From NCBI RefSeq assembly GCF_000236685.1, contig NC_016633.1, positions 1,674,001 to 1,738,000 of the forward strand: 64,000 nt of DNA, given 5' to 3'. The number at the start of each line of letters is the position of its first letter. Within the stretch, counting starts at the first letter, position 1. The notes below the pieces were generated by a model. That model did not search any database and was not told the DNA's origin. It saw only the letters and a list, made by a program, of their open reading frames with translations. Position numbers and translations under genes: made by a program. The DNA is from Sphaerochaeta pleomorpha str. Grapes. Lineage in GTDB: Bacteria > Spirochaetota > Spirochaetia > Sphaerochaetales > Sphaerochaetaceae. This document shows, in pieces, positions 53,774-62,024 of the stretch.

Positions 53774-53844
53774 ACGAATATTCACTTTTTCCAAGTGAAT
53801 ATTCACTTATTTGTGAATATTCACATAAAAAGGTGAATTTTCAC
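53774..53844. promoter_or_regulatory. Array of four GTGAATATTCAC-type palindromic boxes
   Basis: Boxes at 53774-53785 (ACGAATATTCAC), 53795-53806 and 53813-53824 (both perfect GTGAATATTCAC), and 53833-53844 (GTGAATTTTCAC). Start-to-start spacing is 21, 18 and 20 bp, about two helical turns, so bound dimers would line up on one face of the DNA. It is placed directly before the regulator ATG and is a likely cooperative operator. Confidence 0.8.
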
Positions 53845-53896
53845 TTTCATGCAAAGTGTTTTAGGATGCAGTTGATCCACTCAATTTTTAGACACA

Positions 53897-53916
53897 AAAA
53901 ACCTCCCCAAGGAGGC
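53897..53916 (-). terminator. Rho-independent terminator after the glycoside-hydrolase operon
   Basis: On the minus strand CCTCC-TTGG-GGAGG is followed by TTTTTTG. It lies about 180 bp past the stop at 54096, so it ends the operon or a small RNA from this gap. Confidence 0.75.
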
Positions 53917-53977
53917 TTGTACTGCTATCACAAAGACTTGTATCAAAGTCGGAGGTGAACAAGAAGAGAAAACGGGC
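53913..53977. repeat. 65-bp imperfect direct repeat, copy 2
   Basis: Sixty of 65 bases are shared with 52227-52291. Read on the plus strand, three of five differences are synonymous in one frame, but no start or full gene is visible, so coding origin is unproven. Confidence 0.85.
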
Positions 53978-54095
53978 AAGCATGCCAGTTGCTTGGGAAA
54001 GATTGCACCAAGCCCTCGACCGTCTGACCGATGAACACGATTTTCACCCAGTCCGATCGAGGGACTTCATTTTCTGCAAAAGCGAAAAACCAGAA

Positions 54096-56183
54096 TTACG
54101 CCAATAAAAGAATCATGAACGTATCCCCGTCAATTTCTTTGGGAATCCCCTCACCGTTTGCATCTATTGTTTCCCAACCCGTAATGGTCTTGTTTTTATA
54201 GGAAAGTGAAACCGTTTGGGTAGTTACCGTGTCATTCCAGAGAACCAGACAGGACCGAGCCTTCCCTTCAAACAAGGAACAATAGACTTGGGGATTCTCG
54301 TTTTGAATATTCTCTTGGTCCCTGAACAAACCTTCAAGCAACATATCCTTGTATTTCCTACGCAGCGCGCCTGCCTTTCTTGCGTACAGCGCCATTTCGG
54401 ACTGCTCATTGTCAACCAAGACCTGCCTGTCACCCAGGTATCGTATTTCCATCTCAAACCGGAAACCAAAGGCAATCGCATAATTGACATATCTACGGTC
54501 AAGAAACGGATTAGGATTACGGAGGGTCATGATGATCTCTGGAAAACAGTACCTGAACATCTGGGGGGCAGAACTGGAAAGAGAAGTCCAGGAATCCCCT
54601 GCTTTCTTCATTTTATTACGAGAAGGAGGACAAATCCCTATTCCATGCAGAATATCAGGGAACTGGGAATACACATCCGTTTCATGCTCAGTCATAAATA
54701 TGAACTCATCCCCAAGGGTTCTGGCTTGGTCATGAATCTTTTTAAGCAACGCGAGCCTTCCCTGTGTATAGGAAAGAGAAGGACGATTATGCATATGCTG
54801 GTGCTTTTCATTGAAACAGGGATAAGAGGGCATACCTCCGATCTGGTCGTAGAGGATTCCGTCGGGACCAAAGGAAGCTACCCATTTTGCTTTTTCAACC
54901 ATTAAATCATGCCATTCGGTACAAGATGGGCAAACCGTGGAAAATTTCTTTTTGGAAAAAAATGAGAGGAAATCACTAGCGTGAGATTTCGAGTAATCTT
55001 CATAGTAGGGAGTATCCCAGATGTTCCTTCCTTCAAGCTCCTTTCCCTTCTCTTCATAAAACTTCGACTTCACATCCATCAGATGTCCTTGATAATACAA
55101 CGTAATACGGCCCCCATCGGCCTGGATTTCGCGTATTTTCTGTTTTAACACCTCTGCTCCCCCGAGCGTCAGAGAAACAGTGAGATCAGGATATTGGTTG
55201 TCATGCCCTGAATCAAACCAGCCAAACAGGCCGAGGACATCACAGCCGTACGTCTTTGCATAGTCATACAAGGAAGGAAGCGATGCATAATCCCAGAGCT
55301 CGTCACCATATTGCTGCTTGGCGATTACCAGAAAATACCCATTCATATCCTGTGCCCATTTGATCTTTTTTACTGGTTTTCTCCAAGTCTTGCACCAGGA
55401 AACGTATTCATCGGCACCTTCCCTCCAAGTACCTTTGTACAGCGACAGGATGCAGGAAGGGCAATGCCAAGTTTCGCCCTGACGTACAAAAGCCATTTTG
55501 TCTGTCTCCAGTAGTACCTGCCGCCCCTTCAGAGCTTCTATGCTGACCACACGTAGCGAGCTTGTATGGAATAGACTATCATGGCCTGCATAATACAAAA
55601 CCTCATCATCATCAACGAGGCTCATCCATTGCATGCTCAAGGAACCCGGATAGGAAGCTTTCAAAACCTGGGGCCCTCCCCACTCTCCTTGGGACCCGAG
55701 AGATTCCGCAATATTGTCTATTTTCTGTCCCGCACAATCCGGCCACAAAAGACTCGGTTTCCCTCCTTTCAGTGTGGAAATACCTCCGACACAAGGATAA
55801 TACACATCAGTGACCAAGCCATCCTCGTTATTTTTGATATCGGCTTCAAAGACAATCTTTTTCCCATCCAGACTGATAACCAAAGTCACCTCTACCGAGG
55901 CCTTCCTGTCTCTTGTCTGAAGAAACCCTGTTGTCAAAAATATTGTGTTTCCTTCTACCCTGATTGCATATCGCTGGTTTTCACTACCTGCGACATCTTC
56001 CCAGTTCTCTTTGTTTTTCAACACCGCGCGGAACAAACCAGGTCCTGGATCACAGACAATATTTCCATACCCGCTTCCCCTACGTTCCAAATGAATCAGT
56101 CGTCCATGATTATCCACCGATACCGTATACCATTCATTTTGAATGGTTTCTTCGAACGTACCGACCTCATGCATGAATTCCAT
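54096..56183 (-). CDS. Large glycoside-hydrolase-like protein (DUF6259-type)
   Basis: 695-residue protein with an N-terminal beta-rich region and a central barrel-like part: L-G-L-F-G-W-F-D-S-G-H-D, then F-G-P-D-G-I-L-Y-D-Q-I-G-G near 435, then F-I-F-M-T-E-H-E-T-D near 500. The Asp and Glu residues of the last two are likely catalytic. The pattern resembles DUF6259 proteins, related to retaining hydrolases such as GH101. No signal peptide, so it should act inside the cell on imported oligosaccharides. ATG 56183 with GGGAG is chosen; it overlaps the end of the upstream hydrolase gene by 17 bp. Substrate unknown. Confidence 0.7.
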   Translation of the reverse strand: MEFMHEVGTFEETIQNEWYTVSVDNHGRLIHLERRGSGYGNIVCDPGPGLFRAVLKNKENWEDVAGSENQRYAIRVEGNTIFLTTGFLQTRDRKASVEVTLVISLDGKKIVFEADIKNNEDGLVTDVYYPCVGGISTLKGGKPSLLWPDCAGQKIDNIAESLGSQGEWGGPQVLKASYPGSLSMQWMSLVDDDEVLYYAGHDSLFHTSSLRVVSIEALKGRQVLLETDKMAFVRQGETWHCPSCILSLYKGTWREGADEYVSWCKTWRKPVKKIKWAQDMNGYFLVIAKQQYGDELWDYASLPSLYDYAKTYGCDVLGLFGWFDSGHDNQYPDLTVSLTLGGAEVLKQKIREIQADGGRITLYYQGHLMDVKSKFYEEKGKELEGRNIWDTPYYEDYSKSHASDFLSFFSKKKFSTVCPSCTEWHDLMVEKAKWVASFGPDGILYDQIGGMPSYPCFNEKHQHMHNRPSLSYTQGRLALLKKIHDQARTLGDEFIFMTEHETDVYSQFPDILHGIGICPPSRNKMKKAGDSWTSLSSSAPQMFRYCFPEIIMTLRNPNPFLDRRYVNYAIAFGFRFEMEIRYLGDRQVLVDNEQSEMALYARKAGALRRKYKDMLLEGLFRDQENIQNENPQVYCSLFEGKARSCLVLWNDTVTTQTVSLSYKNKTITGWETIDANGEGIPKEIDGDTFMILLLA

Positions 56184-58233
56184 AAATAGCTCCCTTTTCT
56201 TGTATGGGTTCCAAATCCCCATTTGCTAATTCGTACATAGTTTGAGCAAATTCTTCCATTGCCTTGGAAAGACTGGCATAGGGAACATTAGCAATGCTAA
56301 TCAGTCCATGCTGCATGCATTCTCCATCAAATCTCCCAAGAACAGGCTGATCATTCATTTCAAAATAGTGTAAACCTACGCAGGATACGTGGGAAACAGC
56401 CTGTTCAAAATAATACCGGATTGCTTTTGTCCTCTCTTCTTGGGTAGGGGAAGATACCAGACCCGTTGCAAAGTTCCTCATTTCCCTGGCAGCAATATGC
56501 CACTCACCGATAAGGCCAGGACAATTTGCCTTCTCTTTGAGAATGTCCAGCATAGGACGAGGGCTTGGGCGATAACAATTGAACGAACACACATCGAATG
56601 CATCATTACCTGCAAATTCCATAGGGGTAAGCTGGCTATAACGCATACCTAGATTCAAATGTTCAGGGTCAACCTCTCTGGCGGCCACTGAAGGGACCTC
56701 ACAATATTTCTGAATGAGGATGTCCCTGAAATCCAGTAGATCCTTTTTGGATTGTTCGCTATACATATCAGCATGTTCCATGGGTTTTTTCAAATCAGAA
56801 AAACTCTGCAAATCCAGATTCCAGGCTTCATTCAGGTACATGATATCCCCATATCTTTTTTGCAGAAAATCGATGAGGGCATTCTTACTCGCAGAATCCC
56901 CGTCTTGGGCCAACAGTCTCTCGGCAGGATTGGTAGTTTGCTGGAATAGCCATTCCGGCTCGTTGGTAATAAAATACCCGATGAGCAGGGGATTTCCCCG
57001 ATAGGCTGCAAGCTGTTGCTCGGCAAATGTTTTGGATGCAAGCCTATATTCCTCACTGAACACATCGGGAAAATCCCGGTAAATTGTTTTCTTGGTCAAT
57101 GGAAAATCTTTCAGCGTCAAAACGAAAGGGATGTTGGCCTTTTCAAGGAAGGCCTCCACATGCTCATCCGTATAGGTGTTCACCCCAACACCAATCGTAT
57201 TAAATCCCCAACGACGAATCCTTGCCGCATTTATGGTTACCCAGGCATCCCACCAAGCATCTGGGCCAAAAGCCCTGATCATGTTTGCCCGTGCAAAATT
57301 GAACATCCGCCGGCCTTTTCCGCTTTCTTTTCCATTCCTTTTTACAAATTCAGGAATTTTTGAAGCTTCTGTCCAACAGTCCTTCCACATTGCATCATCA
57401 GGGTCCGGCAGCCAATCAAATAGGTCTTCCATCTGGTCTACAAACCCATGCACCCCCATCCTGGCCCCATAACAGATACCGTTGCTGAGAAATGCATAGC
57501 CATCGGGGTCTACCAGCCACCAACGTTTTCCGTCGTGGTGTGAATGGAAATATCCGGTAGCATCGAATTTCAGTTTCCTGTATCCGCCATACCGACTCCA
57601 TCCGGAAGGATACGAAGACGCACCCTTTGCATTCGCAAGCTCTGTTCTCAGATAGGAAACCATCTCATTGACTGATTCCATCTTTCCTGGCCATTGATAT
57701 CCCTTCCGTTGCCCCATTTCATCAACCAACGGATGCCCTAGTACCTGCATATCGCCAAGAGTGTCTTTCAGGCATAGCGAAAAGATTTCTACGCTCTGAA
57801 ACCCTACAGCCGTTCCCATGCGAATCCGAATCTCATCAATCGAATCGATACATGTCGGTTCTCCGCGGACATGCCCTTTGAAAGACCCTGGGTACGTTGG
57901 GGTAAAATATCGGTGCGAATCCAATTCTGAAAGCTTTACCACCATTTTCACCCGTGCCGTAGGAATAAGGAAGTAATAGACCGAAAGTATATGTTCTGTA
58001 CCATCACTATGGCTTACAAAGTCAAAATATACAGTCGGCATTCGATCGGTATCGATGATAAGGTCAATGCACAGGTACCTATCGGGATTCCAGATGTCCC
58101 TGTTGCTAGGTTTTTTATATGTCAGACAGAAAAAATCCTTATCGTTAGGCAATATCCTAAGAGTTTGGGATGTTTCATCTTTTTCTCCTGAGACTATCGA
58201 AAGGTCAGTCAATGCAATCGAAGTATCCAACAC
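56167..58233 (-). CDS. Clan GH-A glycoside hydrolase, GH50/agarase-like
   Basis: 688-residue protein. An N-terminal carbohydrate-binding-like region (1 to about 215) precedes a barrel opened by W-W-L-V-D-P-D-G-Y-A-F-L-S-N-G, a phrase typical of GH50-type beta-agarases. I-T-N-E-P-E-W near residue 415 holds the predicted acid/base Glu and L-I-G-E-W-H-I-A-A near residue 590 the nucleophile Glu. No signal peptide, so it is cytoplasmic. Start GTG 58233, or TTG one codon on, behind GAGGAG. Agarase activity is not implied; related enzymes act on other galactans or glycosaminoglycans. Confidence 0.75.
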   Translation of the reverse strand: MLDTSIALTDLSIVSGEKDETSQTLRILPNDKDFFCLTYKKPSNRDIWNPDRYLCIDLIIDTDRMPTVYFDFVSHSDGTEHILSVYYFLIPTARVKMVVKLSELDSHRYFTPTYPGSFKGHVRGEPTCIDSIDEIRIRMGTAVGFQSVEIFSLCLKDTLGDMQVLGHPLVDEMGQRKGYQWPGKMESVNEMVSYLRTELANAKGASSYPSGWSRYGGYRKLKFDATGYFHSHHDGKRWWLVDPDGYAFLSNGICYGARMGVHGFVDQMEDLFDWLPDPDDAMWKDCWTEASKIPEFVKRNGKESGKGRRMFNFARANMIRAFGPDAWWDAWVTINAARIRRWGFNTIGVGVNTYTDEHVEAFLEKANIPFVLTLKDFPLTKKTIYRDFPDVFSEEYRLASKTFAEQQLAAYRGNPLLIGYFITNEPEWLFQQTTNPAERLLAQDGDSASKNALIDFLQKRYGDIMYLNEAWNLDLQSFSDLKKPMEHADMYSEQSKKDLLDFRDILIQKYCEVPSVAAREVDPEHLNLGMRYSQLTPMEFAGNDAFDVCSFNCYRPSPRPMLDILKEKANCPGLIGEWHIAAREMRNFATGLVSSPTQEERTKAIRYYFEQAVSHVSCVGLHYFEMNDQPVLGRFDGECMQHGLISIANVPYASLSKAMEEFAQTMYELANGDLEPIQEKGAIYGIHA

Positions 58234-58253
58234 AGGCTCCTCTTCTCATTATG

Positions 58254-58291
58254 AAAAAATCTATGGGGATACCTGAGTCTTTCCCCATAGA
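58254..58291 (-). terminator. Internal terminator/attenuator after the binding-protein gene
   Basis: TCTATGGGG (58260-58268) and CCCCATAGA (58283-58291) make a perfect 9-bp stem with a 14-nt loop. On the minus strand the stem is followed by T6. It sits between the binding-protein stop and the hydrolase start, so partial termination would give more binding protein than hydrolase. Confidence 0.85.
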
Positions 58292-58321
58292 CATACTTCT
58301 AAAAGAGAATTCTTTTATGCT

Positions 58322-59830
58322 TTAATTTGAGAGTTTCTCTGCCGCAAGCTGGGCAGCATAGGCAGCAGTCGCCTCTTTTTCAAATTCCAAACCACCTTCA
58401 TTGTTCCAACGTTCAACAAACCCTTTGTATTCGGCCTCGAGGTTTCCTTTTGTCACGATGAGTTGCGCAAAAGCCTCTTTGGTTATATCCCTTAGTGTTG
58501 AACCATACTCACCGAGAGAATCCAAGGACTGTATAATATTCGGATACCCGATACTATGTTCCCTTGCAAAGGCTTGTCCTTCCTGTGTCTGTTTATTCAA
58601 CGTACGTACCTCTGTATTTACCAATGGCCACATATGGTTATAAACAAAGGCCCCATCGGCACGGTAGGTCGCAGGATCAACAAATTCATTCAGCAATTTG
58701 AATTTGCCATTTTCCTTATCGACCCAGCTATAATGAACGCCCTCAATACCTAGGTATGTAAGTTCGTCCCCTTCTTGTCCGTACAGATAATTTATCAGTT
58801 CCATTGCCTTTTCCGGATTTTTGCAGGTTGAAGCAATTGCGTTATAATATTGGTATCTAGGATATTGCTTGATTGCCCCACCCTTCCCTCCAGGGCCAGC
58901 AAGGACAGCAAACCCAAAAGTAGGGGGAATAGGTTCGGTATACCGCCCAGGCATCCAGTTATTGGTGGTTCCGACATTCTGGAAATCAAACACCCCGGTT
59001 CTTCCAGTCCAGAGCTTCTCGAAGGCACTCATCAATGGCATCGTGGCAAAATCAGAATCCAAAAGGCCATTCTGGTAGAGTTTTCTCAGATACTTAATGG
59101 CATCAAGATATAAAGGAGCTTTCATATAGGTGGTGACCGTTCCATTATCCATCAGGTACGGCATATCAACGCAAATGCCAAAAGCCCCGAAGATATGCTC
59201 GAACGTCCTCATGGAAGCCATTGTACCGATATATCCAACGGTATCATCTATGCCGTTTCCATCCGGGTCCTTATTTGAGAAGGCATCGAGAACCATATAG
59301 AGTTCATCCAGGTTCGTTGGCATAGTCATCCCTAGATTCTTCAGCCAATCAGTTCTAATTGAAAGATTCGAGGTATAGTTCAGGGAAGCAGGGGTCAAAG
59401 CATAAATACCATCTTTTTGATTTACCGGTGATTTCAAAAGATTGTCACTGACTTCTGATAAGACAGTCTGACCATATGTATCCAAAAGGGAATCCAGTTT
59501 CATCAACATCCCTTGATCCCTGAATTCCACTACATCAAGCTTCTTTCCGTCCATCCAGAAAACATCTGGGAGATTCCTTGCTGCGATCAAGGTATTGAGT
59601 TTTGACATATAGTCGGCCTCAGGAACATAGATAACAGTCAAATCAATCCCTAGCTTTTCCTCTAATGCCTTGATTACAGAATTCTCCTCAGTAGGGGTAT
59701 TGTCTCCATATAGCATCCAAGTCAAAGAAACCGGTCCTTCATTCCCTGCAGGGGTTTCTGTTTTTCCGTTTGCAAAAACCGACACACAAAACAAAGTCAA
59801 CAAAACCAATAGAACCAATTTTTTCTTCAT
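58322..59830 (-). CDS. Extracellular solute-binding protein (LplA-type, SBP family 1)
   Basis: 502-residue binding protein. Signal peptide residues 1 to about 20 (M-K-K-K-L, hydrophobic core, F-A-N-G boundary). The mature part has L-T-W-M-L-Y-G-D-N, A-A-R-N-L-P-D-V-F-W and D-P-D-G-N-G-I-D-D-T, the last common in LplA-like binding proteins for oligosaccharides. ATG 59830 lies 7 nt after AAGGAGA; the TTG two codons upstream is less likely. Confidence 0.93.
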   Translation of the reverse strand: MKKKLVLLVLLTLFCVSVFANGKTETPAGNEGPVSLTWMLYGDNTPTEENSVIKALEEKLGIDLTVIYVPEADYMSKLNTLIAARNLPDVFWMDGKKLDVVEFRDQGMLMKLDSLLDTYGQTVLSEVSDNLLKSPVNQKDGIYALTPASLNYTSNLSIRTDWLKNLGMTMPTNLDELYMVLDAFSNKDPDGNGIDDTVGYIGTMASMRTFEHIFGAFGICVDMPYLMDNGTVTTYMKAPLYLDAIKYLRKLYQNGLLDSDFATMPLMSAFEKLWTGRTGVFDFQNVGTTNNWMPGRYTEPIPPTFGFAVLAGPGGKGGAIKQYPRYQYYNAIASTCKNPEKAMELINYLYGQEGDELTYLGIEGVHYSWVDKENGKFKLLNEFVDPATYRADGAFVYNHMWPLVNTEVRTLNKQTQEGQAFAREHSIGYPNIIQSLDSLGEYGSTLRDITKEAFAQLIVTKGNLEAEYKGFVERWNNEGGLEFEKEATAAYAAQLAAEKLSN

Positions 59831-59856
59831 TTCCAAATCTCCTTTTTTGAAAAATA

Positions 59857-60759
59857 CTATTCCTTTACAGCACCAGCTGTGATGCCACTGGTGTAATAGC
59901 GTTGGATAAATGGGTATACGACCAATACAGGAAATATAGACACAGCTATAGTAGCCATTTTCATACTCTCTTCAGAAAGACTGGCTGCTTCAGCCAAGCC
60001 GGTAATACCAGAAAGTGAATTCAGCGTACCTGTTGAAGCCAACAGTTTTCTCAAATATACCTGGAGTATTTCCAAGCTGGTAGAATTGATATACAGGATA
60101 CCATCAAGATAGGCATTCCAATTGTTTACGCCATAGAACATAGTCACCGCAGCCAAGGCTGGTGTAGAGACGGGAATGATAATTTTCCAGAGGATAGTGA
60201 AAGAATCGGCACCATCGATGAATGCGCTTTCTTCCAGGGAATCGGGAATGGTCTTGAAATAATTCCTTAGAATAAACATGTTATAGGCATTCATTGCCAA
60301 GGGAAGGACCAGGGCCCAGAACGTGTCGATAAGCCCGTAGGCTTGCACAATCAGATAGGTGGGGATCATACCGCCATTGAATAGCATGGTGAAAAAGACA
60401 AGCATGGAAATCCAGGAACGCCCTCTTAGGCGTTTTTTCGAAAGAGGATAAGCTGTAAGAACACTGAGAACCATACTCAAGCTGGTCCCTACAAGGGTTC
60501 TGAGAATTGTATTCCTATACGCTACGAATATTTGGCTGGTTCTAAAAATCATCTTATAGGCAAGCAAATCAAAATTTCTCGGTCTAAAAAACAGCCCCCC
60601 TGACATAGCAGCCTTTGAATTGCTGAATGAATACATCATCACATGCCAAAAAGGATAAACCGTGGTAAAACAGAAAACCCCAAGAAAAGCATAGATTAAA
60701 AGCAAGAATATTCGATCGGAAAAAGATTCCTTCACTCGTCTTGAACGTTTACTTCCCAT
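59857..60759 (-). CDS. ABC transporter permease (LplC/MalG-type)
   Basis: 300-residue permease with six hydrophobic segments. The EAA loop is S-L-E-E-S-A-F-I-D-G-A-D-S near residue 180. The C-terminal Y-Y-T-S-G-I-T-A-G-A-V-K-E is typical of LplC. It lies 15 bp downstream of the partner permease and 26 bp upstream of the binding-protein gene. Confidence 0.93.
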   Translation of the reverse strand: MGSKRSRRVKESFSDRIFLLLIYAFLGVFCFTTVYPFWHVMMYSFSNSKAAMSGGLFFRPRNFDLLAYKMIFRTSQIFVAYRNTILRTLVGTSLSMVLSVLTAYPLSKKRLRGRSWISMLVFFTMLFNGGMIPTYLIVQAYGLIDTFWALVLPLAMNAYNMFILRNYFKTIPDSLEESAFIDGADSFTILWKIIIPVSTPALAAVTMFYGVNNWNAYLDGILYINSTSLEILQVYLRKLLASTGTLNSLSGITGLAEAASLSEESMKMATIAVSIFPVLVVYPFIQRYYTSGITAGAVKE

Positions 60760-60774
60760 TGCAGCAACCCTCTT

Positions 60775-61746
60775 TTACATTATGCCGCTATCAGCATCTA
60801 TTTTTTTTGCAATTGCATTGGTTATAAGCACCAGCGTCAATCCAATGGCAGACTGGAACAACCCTGCAGCCGCAGCCTCGGAAAACTTCTGCTGCTCCAG
60901 GCCCAACCTATAGACAAAGGTATCGATAATATCGGCATTGGAAACAACCAGATAATTCGATATGGCAAAAATCTGGTCAAAACCGGCGTACATCATTTCC
61001 CCAACTCTGAAGATGAGCAGCACAACGATGGTAGGACGAATCGAAGACAGGGTAATATGCCACATTTTTCTGAATCGGCCGGCACCGTCTATAGAGGCAG
61101 CCTCGTACAGGTTCCTGTCAATTCCTGCTATAGAAGCAAGATATACAATAGTACCCATGCCTGCCCCTTTCCAGATATGCGAAAAGACAATAACCCAGAC
61201 AAAGGTTTCCTTCTGATTCATGATATTCGTGATATCGCCGGTATAGCCCAACGATCTCATCAATCCAGGTATCGCCCCGCTTGAGGTATTGAACATTGCG
61301 AAAAGTATGCCGTTTATAACAATCCACGAAACAAAATTGGGAAGGATTACGGCAGTCTGTACGAATTTCTTCGCCCCGCTGAAATAAATCTCACTGATCA
61401 TAAGCGACAATATAATAGGGAAAGGGAACCCCAGGATAAGCTTAAGGACACTGATAAGGACATTGTTACGGAGGGCCCTGATGAATGCAGAACGGGAAAA
61501 CAATTTCTGGAAGTTTGCCATTCCCACAAAAGGAGCATCTGAGAAACCACGAAAAATACTATAGTCTCTGAAAGCGATGGAAACGCCAAACATAGGGGCG
61601 TATTTAAACATCAAGACATACACTATCCCAGGTACAAGCATCACATAGAGCAAGGTATCCCGTCTTATATCTGTCATAAGCTTTTTCTTCAAAGGACATA
61701 TAGACTGTGTAGCTTTTGTGCCGAACTGCTTTTTTCCGTACTTCAT
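60775..61746 (-). CDS. ABC transporter permease (LplB/MalF-type)
   Basis: 323-residue permease. M-L-V-P-G-I-V-Y-V-L-M-F-K-Y-A-P-M-F-G in helix one, G-F-P-F-P-I-I-L-S-L and the EAA loop N-L-Y-E-A-A-S-I-D-G-A-G near residue 215 are LplB signatures. First gene of the operon, transcribed away from the AT-rich divergent promoter region. No ATPase is encoded here. Confidence 0.93.
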   Translation of the reverse strand: MKYGKKQFGTKATQSICPLKKKLMTDIRRDTLLYVMLVPGIVYVLMFKYAPMFGVSIAFRDYSIFRGFSDAPFVGMANFQKLFSRSAFIRALRNNVLISVLKLILGFPFPIILSLMISEIYFSGAKKFVQTAVILPNFVSWIVINGILFAMFNTSSGAIPGLMRSLGYTGDITNIMNQKETFVWVIVFSHIWKGAGMGTIVYLASIAGIDRNLYEAASIDGAGRFRKMWHITLSSIRPTIVVLLIFRVGEMMYAGFDQIFAISNYLVVSNADIIDTFVYRLGLEQQKFSEAAAAGLFQSAIGLTLVLITNAIAKKIDADSGIM

Positions 61747-62024
61747 TTAATTCTCCACAAGACATGGTTTAGTATAACTCAGTTGATTCTATTGTCAATT
61801 AATTTTTTCAATATTTATTTGTTTTAATGAAATTTTTTGCTAATATTTTTTTAAATTAAAAATATTAACTTTATATATTATCTATTTTTATTATTTTTAT
61901 ACAAGTATTTTTTCTTTAGTTATTTTCATCATTGTACTTTTTAATTGACATTTTACAGGTGGAAGTCTATGATAAAAAAGAATTCAAAAACCCTTCTTAG
62001 GGTAAAACAAGTGAGGTGAATGCT
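61747..62024. promoter_or_regulatory. Divergent, very AT-rich promoter region
   Basis: Separates the Lpl-type operon (minus) from the isomerase/kinase genes (plus). It is mostly A and T from 61795 to 61940. It contains a perfect 9-bp inverted repeat AATATTTTT/AAAAATATT (61842-61850 and 61858-61866, 7-nt loop), a candidate operator for both directions. Confidence 0.55.

Larger units (their letters stand above)
53897..54063 (-). ncRNA. Candidate structured RNA or structured 3' UTR
   Basis: The minus strand from 54063 to 53897 contains a long-range inverted repeat CCCTCGA/TCGAGGG (54013-54019 and 54057-54063), the GACTT/AAGTC mini-hairpin and a terminator, with no open frame. The 3' 65 nt recur as a repeat upstream of the reductase gene. 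It could be a small RNA or the 3' end of the operon transcript. No known family was recognised. Confidence 0.3.

Noticed and set aside
53936-53951. tRNA anticodon-arm-like hairpin in the repeat
   Set aside because: The loop has 6 nt, and no acceptor, D or T arm could be placed around it.
53913-53977. Repeat unit as part of a coding sequence on the plus strand
   Set aside because: Three of five differences are synonymous, but there is no start, the frame soon stops after copy 2, and the contexts differ.
53913-53977. Repeat pair as the start of a CRISPR array
   Set aside because: Only two copies 1.7 kb apart, too long and with a gene between; no cas genes in the window.
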